64,000 bases of DNA, from NCBI RefSeq assembly GCF_042242105.1, contig NC_092032.1:10184415-10248414 (forward strand), given 5' to 3'. This document shows positions 24,623 through 36,000 of the stretch, in pieces. The number at the start of each line of letters is the position of its first letter. Within the stretch, counting starts at the first letter, position 1. The translations under genes and the position numbers were made by a program. The DNA is from Pempheris klunzingeri (taxonomy: Eukaryota; Chordata; Actinopteri; Acropomatiformes; Pempheridae). The notes beneath the pieces were generated by a model. It worked only from the letters and a program-made list of their open reading frames with translations, made no database searches and was not told the DNA's origin.

Positions 24623-25529
24623 CTTTGTCCCTCTGCTGGGGGAAAGGGAGTGTCCAGGTGTGACGTCACCGGAGCAACACGAGACCGGAGGAAGTCTGAA
24701 CACATTTATGGTAATCAATGAAAAGTATTGACTGGTAAATGTGCACTCTTTGAGCAAATTGCGTGTGAATGCTGTCTGCTGAATGAAGCCGAAAAGCTTC
24801 GCCGAAGTTGCTGAAAATGCCGAATGAATTTTAGCTGAAAAGTCCAAAGCTCAACTGCATTGCAGCCTAATGCTAAAAGAAAAAACCCTGAAAAGTGAAA
24901 GTAAAGCTGGAAGAATCAGCTGTTGGAAAAGCTGAAAGAAAAGCATACTAGTAGTATTAGTAGGAGTTGTAGTAGTATTAGTAGTAGTGAAAAAGTGGTA
25001 GTAGCAAGAAAAGTAGTAGTAGTAGTAGAGGCAATAGTAGTGTATAATATATATATAACAGTAGTAGTACAGGTAGTAATAGTAATAGTAGGATCTGGTT
25101 CTGTCTCATGGATGATAGCTTTACCTCTTCCTCCCTCTTTCCAACCCAGGACAGAGCTGCTGGCCTTCTTGATGAGTCCAGTCTCTTCCTGTTCACAGCT
25201 GGCGCCATCTTGCATACCACATTACCCATAATAAATGGGATGGGCAGTAGAGTATTGATTAAAAATGTCTGAGAATAAATGATTAGGGAGACAGCTATTC
25301 TACAGTAAGTCACGGAAATCAGTCAACTTTCTGCATGACAACATGCTGAGTTACTGATGGGAGTTGTATACAAATATATCCCTTTATCTCATGTTTTATG
25401 TCATGATTTATTACTTTTCAAGGAGGGAGCTGTCTTCAGGTGTGAACCCGCCCTGTCTGAGAAAACTGAACGACACAGGAGCCACCGGGACGTGGAGTCT
25501 AAAAGTAAGAGAGGTGGCACTCAGGTGTG
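24623..25529. promoter_or_regulatory. Divergent upstream region between zdhhc20 and nat
   Basis: The 907 bp between the zdhhc20 start codon (minus) and the first nat ATG (plus). The 100 bp next to zdhhc20 are GC- and CpG-rich (ccggagcaacacgagaccgg), as in a housekeeping promoter. The middle is a degenerate trinucleotide repeat (24945-25095). No TATA box is convincing. A possible 5' splice site (gtaaga, 25505) and an acceptor-like ctcag (25520-25524) sit just before the nat coding region. They are too close together to bound one intron, but either could join a distant noncoding exon. Confidence 0.5.
24945..25095. repeat. Degenerate (GTA)n trinucleotide repeat
   Basis: About 150 bp of agtagt/agtatt units with interruptions, between zdhhc20 and nat. 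Long open frames across it on both strands are artefacts of the repeat. Confidence 0.92.
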
Positions 25530-26408
25530 ATGATGATGATGATGATGACCTCCGTAGAGATGGACGTGGGGGCCTATTTGACCCGCATCGGCTTTTCCGG
25601 CTCCGCCGAGCCCAGCCTGGACGTGCTGCGGTCGCTTCACACCTGCCACCTGCTGTCGGTGCCCTTTGAGACCCTGACGGTGCACAGCGGCGGACTAATC
25701 CAGCTCCACCTGCCTCTGCTGTACGACAAGATAGTGAACCAGCGCCGAGGCGGTTTCTGCTTTGAGAATAACGGGCTCTTCTCCTGGCTGCTCCGCGCAC
25801 TGGGCTTCCAGGTGACCCTGTTCTCAGGCCAGGTGAGGAGTCTCATCACCGGCTGCTACGGGCCGCCTTTCGACCACTTGGTCCTTATGGTGACCCTTCA
25901 GGGGCGGCGGTGGCTGTGCGACGTCGGGTTCGGTGGCCACGGCTTCACCAACCCGCTCTCAATGGAGACCAGCGCCCCCCAGGAGCAGGGCCACCGAGTG
26001 TACCGCATCAGAGAGGACGTGGGGGTGCACTTTGTGGAGTGGCAGGGGGAGAAGAACGGAGGGGAGGCTGGAGATTGGTCTGAAATCTACAAGTTCACCC
26101 TGGATCCTCGGTGTATGGAGGACTTTACTGAGATGTGCCAGTACCACCAGAGCTCCCCCTGCTCCATCATGTTCTGCAAGTCCTTCTGCACGGTTTTAAA
26201 ACCAGGTGGTAGACTCACCTACATTGGCTGCAGACTGATCAGCACCACGTTTCCCGCACAGGGAACAGGGGGAGAGCTGGAGATCACAACCAGGGAGCTT
26301 AAAGATGAGGAGATCCGGGGTGTCCTGGCAGAGGAATTTGGAGTTGTTCTGAATGCTCCGCTCATACCAAAGGATGAGGCGATGACGCCATTGTCGCTCA
26401 TGTATTGA
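25530..26408 (+). CDS. nat: Arylamine N-acetyltransferase
   Basis: A single uninterrupted coding exon, as in vertebrate NAT genes. The enzyme moves acetyl from acetyl-CoA to arylamines and hydrazines in the cytosol. Counting from the Met at 25560, which matches the usual family start (MDVGAYLTRIGF, human MDIEAYFERIGY), the protein is 282 aa. The catalytic triad is visible: Cys67 in RRGGFCFENN, His106 in PPFDHLVLM and Asp121 in WLCDVGFGG, each one residue below the human numbering. Six consecutive ATG codons (25530-25547) lie in frame upstream. Initiation there would add TSVE and up to six Met, giving 292 aa. Which ATG is used is unknown. The C-terminal region (KDEEIRGVLAEEFGVVLNAP) is intact. 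The gene is divergent from zdhhc20 and convergent with marchf6. Orthology to a particular NAT copy cannot be decided from sequence alone. Confidence 0.95.
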   Translation: MMMMMMTSVEMDVGAYLTRIGFSGSAEPSLDVLRSLHTCHLLSVPFETLTVHSGGLIQLHLPLLYDKIVNQRRGGFCFENNGLFSWLLRALGFQVTLFSGQVRSLITGCYGPPFDHLVLMVTLQGRRWLCDVGFGGHGFTNPLSMETSAPQEQGHRVYRIREDVGVHFVEWQGEKNGGEAGDWSEIYKFTLDPRCMEDFTEMCQYHQSSPCSIMFCKSFCTVLKPGGRLTYIGCRLISTTFPAQGTGGELEITTRELKDEEIRGVLAEEFGVVLNAPLIPKDEAMTPLSLMY

Positions 26409-27027
26409 TAAAGCTTCCACCTCAATGGGCAAGAAACTTTAACTCAGATTTGAAGAAATTTTCTTTTGTTGGTGTGTGGCTCAGACACACCACACACATT
26501 GTACCATACATAAATCACATGCAACAAAAGAGATAAATTGTCAGTTTGATTTAATAAATTATACATACACTTTTAAGATGTACAATGGTCATTGCATTAT
26601 TTCATATCCATCTTTTTTTTTCCTTTTTTTTTTAAGACAAAGTCTGCGTTCAAAGTATTTACACATGTACAATTATCAGGCAGCACTTTACAAAGCAAGG
26701 CATGAACGACAATACAAGATGTTGAGCTTCAAATCAAACCTCCAACCCTCACCCATCTGCCTGCTCCGTTTGTCTGAGGAGAATCACTCCGCTGTCCCAT
26801 GATTATAATACATTTTCCTTTCACACCTTCGATGGGCGTGTAGGGGAATTCAAGAAATCGAACGACATCCATCGAATCCACCGAGCTCCACGGGAGATTC
26901 AAAAGGGATTACAGTCCAAGGACTGAGTTGAAAATCAAAAGAGGGTTGGTAGGGGGCAAAGACGGGGTTGTACGCAGGGTAACCGGTGCAAAAATGTGGC
27001 AACGTTTGACACACACAAAAAAAAAAT
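26409..27027. promoter_or_regulatory. Shared 3' region of nat (+) and marchf6 (-)
   Basis: The two stop codons face each other 619 bp apart. At 26550-26558 the string tttaataaa gives AATAAA on the plus strand (26553-26558) and ATTAAA on the minus strand (26550-26555). If both are used, the 3' UTR ends would overlap by a few tens of bases. Two T-runs lie at about 26612-26634. Confidence 0.6.
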
Positions 27028-30000
27028 CTACTCTGCAATGGGGTTGGAGGGTGGGGCTGAACTTGCTCTTCCAGCTTTCCGTTCGTAGTTGACGAGCCTC
27101 TGACCAACCAGGTACCTGTAAATAGAGAGATTATCAGAATATTTAGGTTTGCACCACGTGGTTTTTAAACTTACAGTATTTAAACTGGAATCTGGCTTTA
27201 CAATTACCGTCATCACTGACTTCAACACCAACTCTTAACTCACACAGATAACCTACATGTGGTAAAATAGACATTGGTTTCCACAGATGCTGAAGTCTAT
27301 GCTAAAACCATCCTTACTTGTCGTTCTTGATGTGCTCATAAAGGCGTTTAAACTGTCGGATCTGGAAGGACAGGATGCCGATAAGCGAGACCACCATGAG
27401 GAGGAATGGGTAGATTCTCCTTTGCATTAGTATCTCCATCTCTGGGGTAACTCCTGCAAAAGTAAAGCATCTCAGTCAGAAATTGCTTCTGTGAACGTCC
27501 CATTAGCCGACACTGTAGTCACTGTGACAGTTGTCTAAGGTAAGCAGGAACGTAATATCTTTGAGAAACCTCTAATTTTATATTTATTCGTAGCACATTC
27601 ACAGGATTAATCTGATGGAAGCCGTTAGTGCATTAAGTGGAATAACTCCAGTATTTTTAATCCTGGGATCTATATTTTTTCATATATTTTGGGTTTGAAT
27701 GGACTTGTAGGTACAAAAAGTTAGCTAGTAAATTGCCTCAGCAAGCAGCCGAGAACAAGTGGTGAATGGGTTCTTATAGCTTTAACATATTCCTTCTGGC
27801 CAATTGTGCCAGATAAAAGTGCGTCCACTAAAAGTGCTTGTTTTTGTCACCGATAGGCTCATGTGGCGCAATTACCTTTAAGGATTTACATTATAGGCCA
27901 TTTCAGCCCCATCACAGCTGCTGATGGACGCGATTTACTGGACAAGTTCCAGCAGTTTTTATACCTACCTGTGATCTCAAACCCAAAGTGTATAAAATAA
28001 GGACCTGGTTTAAAAATACTGGAGTTATCATTTAAGTGGTAAAGGCCAGTGCTTTACTCCTTTTCTTCTTGCAACTAAGATTCTATGCAGTACTCAGTAC
28101 ACAAAAGGATATCAACTGATCTTTGTCTCTTAATGTGGTGTCCTCAAGCACACATACGTAGACACTGACCTACAGCAGGCACCACCCCGGCAGCGATCAC
28201 ATACGGCACACACAAGGACAGCAGCAGAACTGAGATGACCGGAGCGGCCAGTTTTCGGATGATGAACTGGAGATCAATGTTGCGAATTCCGTTGGCATAA
28301 ACCTGAAGAGAAGGTTTACACTTATTATACTGCTCAGCTAATTACAATGTAACTTGGATATTGTCAGTCTCTTATTCTGCTCTTTGACCAATGCAAAGTC
28401 AGCCATTTGTTTCTTCTCCAGTCCAGAGAATAAAAACTACTACTTCTTTACAGTAGTGGATACTTGTTGCTCTAAAGGAGAAAACATAGCATCGTAAGAT
28501 CATTACATGTTAAAGTGTAATATCAGCCTAAAACCCACCTGCTCAATGACAGTCTTCAGCCACCACTGAGGGCCCATGAGCGTGATGGCAGCGATGATTT
28601 TGGCATGGAGCACTCCAAGAGCCCAGTCCTGTCAATAACAGAGATCAATGGATGAACATGGAAAGAAGAACTGGGAATTATGTGACAATGTTAAGGAACA
28701 CAACACAATACGTACACTGCAATGACGTACTAAAAGGTGGATTCCAAGGCAGGGGAGGGAAAGATAGAGATGGAAGAAGACACAACATAGACCCACAGTC
28801 ATACCTGCCAGGGGTAGAAGAGTGGTGTTTGGTCCAGGGGTACTCTGAGTGGAGCCACAATAACCAGTTCAAACAGAAGGCCCAGTAGCAGCGGGATGAC
28901 TCCAGCGACCAGCAGGGCTACAACCAGGGTCTTCAGAATCTGCACACACAAAGTTAACATAATTAATAATGAAATGTTGAATACTTTAACTGATTAAGGG
29001 AATAAGTAGTGTTTTAAGTGTTATTCCCTTTGATGGCACCAAATTTTTTCTGTCATGGGACAAAACTGCTGCATCACTGACAGACTAGACTAAAGGAGAA
29101 GCTACCAGCTTGGGATATTACTACAAGGCAGACGCCGGCAAGTTAGGATATTTGCTAATGAGCTTGTGATAAGCAACTGAAGACTGAACAAAAACACTGC
29201 ATTCAGGTCGAGCTCGAGACAATCTAATGGCTGGAGAGAGAACTAATTACCATACAGCTCTGAAGCCAAGTTTTGGTGTTTGCCAACAGTAGAGGCTGCC
29301 TACCATGAGTGTCCACTCCTGGACTTTGTGTAAGATGACGGTGCGTCCCTGGGGCATCCAGGCCAGCAGCACAGTCACTCCCCGGATAGACAGCCAGCAG
29401 ACATACAGGCCGCAGGCTGCTGTGTACAGCTCGTGGATTTTGGAGTTTCCTGTCCAGAAGGACATCAGCCAGCGCCCGGTGAACACTGAAACACACACAG
29501 AACAAAACAAAAATTACCACTCTTCAGCTGTTTCCAACTTTACAGTGATCCTCAGGCCTGGTTGATGAAGCACTGAATCACTATTTGAGCTAGAACATAA
29601 AAAAGCAGACATGCATATATATAGATACGCCCTTTAATTATGGGCTGGGTGTGGGTCTACAAAGTAGAAAATTGCTGGTTGTGCTTTATACCACAAAAAT
29701 CTCACCTGGGAGGGTTAGACACACCAGACTGGCCACTAGCAGAGTGATGCACATGAATGCTATCAGCAGCACAATCTGGAAAAAAGAGAGCACAAGTTTC
29801 AGAATAGCAATCAACGTAGTGAAGTGATCAAACTCAGACATGTTTGATTTTCATTCTCCATTCTCTTCAGCACTGTTGAAATGTGTTTATACTGTATTTC
29901 TTTAACAATATGTAGGAAAATGCAAATCAAAGTAGAAGTGGAATAACTGAGTGTTCACTTTTATGGCCTCAGATGTACAGTAAGTGGTACCTACGGCTGT

Positions 30001-33000
30001 GTAATGTTTCTAAATTTGTGTGGAAAACCACAAAGAGTTGGCCTTAGTAAAAAAAAACACAAAAAAACCCCCCAAGAGCTTTGATTTTATATTCAGTTAT
30101 AAACGCTAACATATTTATTGTGACAGTGTGGCTTTGTAATAACCGTACCAATGGCTTCAGAAAACATTGTACAGGTTTATATGCAAGCTGGAATCCACGC
30201 AGCTAGGAATTGCAAACTGTGACCAAAAATTCCTATGACTGGAGATAAAGCAAAACAAAAACTAACAGTAATAAAAGATGCAACTCCCCAGAGATTGCTT
30301 CAGAAACTCATAATTGTTGGGGCCTTTCTCACCCTGAATGGGAAGCGCAGGGGTCTGTGGTAGGGCTGGAATCCCACTGGCCCCCCTTGCTGCAGGATGG
30401 CCTGATGGGCTGCGTGCAGCCCCTCGCCAACAGCTGGTGCAGGGTTGTTATTGTTGTTGTGGTGACCAGGAGGAGGGTTGTTATTGTTGTTGTTATTCAC
30501 AGGTTGGTTGGCATCATTGTCCTCCTGCTCCCCGAGCAGGTAGGAGTGAAGGTCTCTGTGGAGGTAAAGATGTGTGTGTTTATGGACTGCCAATCTGAAT
30601 AAAATCAGGGACCTAGTGAGAAAATGTGTGTGGTGAAGTCATGAAAACAGATGCAAGTGTATTGACTCACAGTAAATATCCAGCACTGACTGTCCAAGCC
30701 CTCACCAGGCCTTTGAGCCACTGGCGGGTGTGTCCCTGCTCCAATAGAGCCGGCAGCACAACCTGAAGTAATAATAGCTCCAACGACAGCTCACTGACCG
30801 GAGCATCACTGAAGGGAAAGAGGTGGACAGGGTCAGAAAAAGCCATTTCATCAGTGTGTGCCAGGGCACGTCCCACAGGGTTACACAGACCGGTTATTGT
30901 CAATGCAACTCCCGTTTTTCATCAACCTTTCATGTTGGCAATATAGTCAATGTTTCCCCTTTTGCTCAGGATGTGCTGTGACAAGATGATGTGACTATCT
31001 GGCCTGAGGAGGAAGTGGTTTTGCACACACCATTTAAGTTTACTTCTGAGTGACCTATAATTTTGTTAGGTCGGCTACCTGTAAAGCATGACGTTGTATG
31101 GGAGAAAGGTGGGCAGCAGTAGCTTGATCAGCCTGATGGGCAGCCACAGCATGAGCAACACGATAGAGCCGAACACCACCACGGACAGGATGAACCGCCG
31201 CAGGTGTCTGTAGATGGGCAGGTGAATCATCTCCTGCACCGGGTTAAAATCTGGGTCATTGAGGTTTCTCAGAAACCACAGCACTCCTGGCCTCAGCACC
31301 TGACGGACCAACAACAAGGGTTAGTTGCTTTCATCAGCAAAGACGTATCTACAGTAAACTAATTCGGAAAAGCAACTTAATAAAACAACAAATGTTACTG
31401 TTTGTAATCGGCATCGTACCTCTCTCAGTAGGAGGATGAAAGAAGCAAAGTAGAAGACATAGACCATTCCCACTAGCCAATGCAGGAACATGGTGGTACC
31501 AGGGGCTGATTTAAAACTCAACTCTCTGTCTTTCAGCGAGGCATCAAACATCTCCTGCAGGATGAGGACAGCAAAATGTTAAACAAAAATATGATTTCAA
31601 ATTCAGCGATGGCTCTAAAATGATGAATGCACAGTTGAGTGGGTGATAAAACATGCTATGAATAACATTTGCACAAGCCATATTCTTAACAGATTATAAT
31701 AAGACAAAGCTCAATCATTTTCTGAGAGCATACGTAGGATGAAGGAGTCCTCCAATGCTGGTCAGAGCTAAGCCCCATTTTCCTTATTGTTCGCTCTAAT
31801 AAGTGCTATTGTTGACCTTTAAATAGGATGGATAATTTAGATGCCCTATATCTCACATGTCTATTACAACCTTTAAAACAGCATTGCAGTGGATGCAAAA
31901 CTAGCTTTGTCATTGTCAGAAGCTCAAACTAATTTGTGAGATGAGCTGAAATGACAAAGATAGTTTAATCCACATAATCCATTTTCTAGCCAATTAGATT
32001 TTCTCACAGGCGAACGGCTGCAGAACAGGAAGGGCACGGTTTCCTTCTGCTGTGTAACCTGCTCCACCTCTTCTCAGCCGCATTTATTGGCATAACATAT
32101 TCACTGGCTTACAACGAGTAGCATAGGTGAGGGGAAGCTTAGGTGGCCACTGGAAGGTGGAGAGGGACTTGGTTTTCAGTTAGCGTGCCAGTTAGCGACA
32201 AACTCTGAGGCATATGCGACTCCCTGCAATCGTCGAAGCCAGTTGGTTTTCTGTTTTTCTGTTAATAAATGTATGAACTGTGTGATCAACAGCATCTGTT
32301 TCCGTCTCTGTGCCGGGGAGAAATGACAGATGACTCCACAGGATACAGAACGCCACACCACTACTGCTTTTTTAACGCAGTTTTGGCAAATTGTGTTAGA
32401 AAGACATAAGCATCTGCTGAAATGTCAGACAGGAGAGCAAAATTCTGAAAATTAGGTTAGCTGTCACTGACTTTGGAGGAACTCTTTTAGACTGGCAGAA
32501 AACATGGATACTATCTCAGAAAAGTATTTGTTACTATAACATATGGCAGAGTATCTGTATCTACGTTAGCCAAAAATAAGAAATGAAATGAGCCTTCCCC
32601 TTATTATAGTACCAAACTTTGGTTCCAAATCTTAACATTACACCAGTTTGATGAAAACGCAGACAAGTGTGAGGAATTTTCAAAAGCAAGAATAAGATCA
32701 GTTAACGGGTTTAACACATGCTGAAAGGAGAACCAGAGAGTCTTACTAAAGAGCAGATGTCAAGCCACCACCCACAGATGAGTGGAAATACGCCAATCTC
32801 CACGACAACGAGGAGAGAGACCTGTAATGCAAGCACAGACATGTCAGTAACACTAGACACCACATCTCTAGATGAGGCGTTAAAATATAGTGATGCGACT
32901 CTGTTTTCTCATTCACTTTTTCAGCCATGTCAAGCATGACATATTCATTGTGATCATATTTGGGTCATAATGTATGTAATTAATTACATCCCCCAGCCTG

Positions 33001-36000
33001 TGTGTGTGACTGCACACAGACTCAGTCTGGTGTTCTGGTGGTAAATCTCCGTAAGTGAACATTTCTGTCCTTATTTCCCCCACGGACAGGCCCTATACCA
33101 CACAAGTTACACAAAGCAGAAATGCGCTAAGCTGCGTTACCTTGACAACAATGTAGCAGACTCCCAGGAGACGTCGGGAGCGCTGGAACCTGACCAGGGC
33201 AGCCAGACCCTGAGACAGCCATTAAGGATCAACATTGCTTAAACATTTACACCCACACAGACCCAAAAGAATACATTTCACATGCGCTGCTTGCCCTTGT
33301 AACATTGTGAGCCTACAGCCAATGGAATCCTGTTTGGCTTAGGTTTTACACTGCAGAGTACAGGGGATTGATGGTGTTAGACAGAAGGATACGTGACAGA
33401 GGATGAGCGTCATGGCCAGCAGTATGTAGCCCACGATGGTTGTGATTAAGCCCTCAAAATGGGAGGCTTGGACCTGAAGAAAAATACAAAGTTGTAGTCA
33501 AACTATTGATTATTGTTCAAGCGATGCAATGTTGCAAGTTAATGCTAAGTTGATGAGAGCAGTTTCTTACATATTCCTCAAAGCCAAGACCCACGACCGA
33601 GAAGTGACCAATGTGGTAGGGACAGAATGCTGAATGAGGGGAAAGAAGGAAGTCATTTTTCCAATTGTGGCATATAAATGCAAATGCAATCAACATGCGC
33701 CATTACTGTCATTATGTAATGGAGATGAGTGGATAAAGGTTGAGATATTGGTATGAAAAAAGGAACAGGTTCGTATAATTGTACAGCCTTTCAGGTTTTT
33801 GTTGATTGTGCTGTATGTTGGATAATCAAAATGGAAATAAGTATTTTAGGCTTTATTGCTCTATTGTGTTTTGATCCTACTTCAGTATGTTACTGTACTA
33901 CTCTTGCTTTAGGCTACTCACCAAAGACCAGGATGAAGAGTGTGTTGAGAGACACCACCCAAAAAACATGCTCCTACAAGACAAAGACACAAAGACATAC
34001 AACTTACAAACTCGTCACACGTGTAAAAAACATGGATGACAAGTATGGATGTGAAGACTTACCAAAAATACCAGTGAACCATCCAGGCCAAGCATCTAAA
34101 AGGGACATGGAAAGATAGTATGTGTTTCATGTGCATAGGTTTATAGCACAAATAGAAAAATCCCTGATAAGAGTTTTGTAAATTGAGTACAAAGAATGGG
34201 TGTGTTTTGAGTTTAGTAATGAGAATGTCATGTAGAGTTACCCGTTCCCAGGTGAGCTCCTCCGCTGCTCTGTCCCACTCTAAAGCATTCCAATTCATGT
34301 CATCTACAGAGACATGTATACAATGAAGATTAATACAGTCAAAACTGTAAACGTATCTACGTAAAACCTAAAAAGTATCTACATAAACAGCAATAGGGTA
34401 GAAATTAAACTCTAAATGCATCTTCCTGCTCATCAGCTATGGCCACTGCATTTTAGCACACACACACCAATTATTTTTAAAAAGGCTGTTATCGCTTATT
34501 ATTATTGACGCTCTTCTGGGGAACTGTATTCACCCTGAGGTGCAAAACAAACTATTGTGAAGCTTTTCCAGTAAATTAATTTAGCTGTGGTGATGCCCCA
34601 CTGCTAGAATAATGTATAACACTATCACGATTCATTATCAGCCCCTTTTCTCTAGCCTGCTGCAAAAACAGTCCATTAACCATGGTAAAACAAAACAAAT
34701 AAGTGTGATATGAGTGCTGCGGGTAGCATGTCGTTATGTCATACTCACATCAATTGTGATGCCTTGGCAAACTGACAAATGAGACCATTGTGGATGCTAT
34801 TTGTATGCTCCAATGCCAGTTGCGCTGTTTGTTCTAGTGTTCCTGAGTGTTTTCAGACTGCATTTCCATGAACCATGTTTTCTGTTGCAAAAACATGTGG
34901 CTCCGACAACAGTCATGTCTGACTCATTCCAGCATATCTCACTTCTGACTCCAATTACAGCCAAACCAGCCAGGAGAGAATCCTGAACACTCATATAGTG
35001 CTTACTTTACATCAATACTAAGATGAGCAACAGTTCCTTATCAAATTCTAACCTTGTGCTCCATTGTTGGGGTCTGCATCTTCAGCTGCTGCTCCCTCCT
35101 CTTCTTCCAGCTCGGGGTCATCAGCCTGGTCTGGGGGGGCATCAGGGGGTTCAGGCTCTGCCTCATTCTGAGCTGGTGGATCAGCAGGAGCTGGTTGGGC
35201 TGCAGGGGGCTCATCAGCTGCTCCCTGGCCTGCAGCTTGTGCCTGAGGGTGAGGAGAGAGGATGCATGGCTTTAATATTGGGTGATTTTGTGTGGATGCG
35301 TGTGATTGAGATTGGATGTACGTGCATGCCAGAATAAGATATTGCCAAGTAGCTTGCTGTGTACATAATTTAAATCCAAAATCCTACTTTAACCCATACA
35401 TGACACACAAAAAAATCTATGCATATCTTCACTGTTCATGTGGTATGTTTGAAGTCTGACTAAAACTGACGTGCATATTCTAAGGCAGTATCATGAACAA
35501 TGCTCCTTTTGATGCTTTTATTCAAATATTTGGCCTTATTGGCAGTGAATCAAGCAAAGTACCTCATTGGGTTGTCCGGGTGCATTCTGTGGTTGCGGCT
35601 GATGCTGCTCTAACCACTGGGGAGCGCCACCATGGACTATCTGTTCTCTGAGCCACACCAGGCTAATAAATGCACACAGAGTGCATGTAACCACGAAGCA
35701 GCCCTGTAGACAATCTGCAAGCAGGTTCTCTCTGCAGGAGCACAAACATTAACATGTGTAAACATACAAAAACACTGAGATGTTCCTTGAAAAGTAAAGT
35801 AGTGTCTCATCACTCACGTAGACAGCATGTCCAACGGCAGTGTCAAAAGTGAGCTCACAGAGCCTGTAAACAGACACTTGTAGATGCGACCTGAGACAGA
35901 GACATCAGATGAATGTCATTTCGCACAATTCAAAAATACTGCATTGTAACATCTTACGTAATATGTCAGATTTAAATAGATATAATCTACATGTCCTTCA

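Noticed and set aside
24922-25313. Long open frames on both strands rich in Val, Thr, Ser or Leu
   Set aside because: They only translate the degenerate GTA repeat between zdhhc20 and nat, with no splice context or homology.
34797-34994. Pair of opposing 61-65 codon frames in marchf6 intron 7
   Set aside because: No similarity to MARCHF6 or any known family, and the flanking exons already join in phase.
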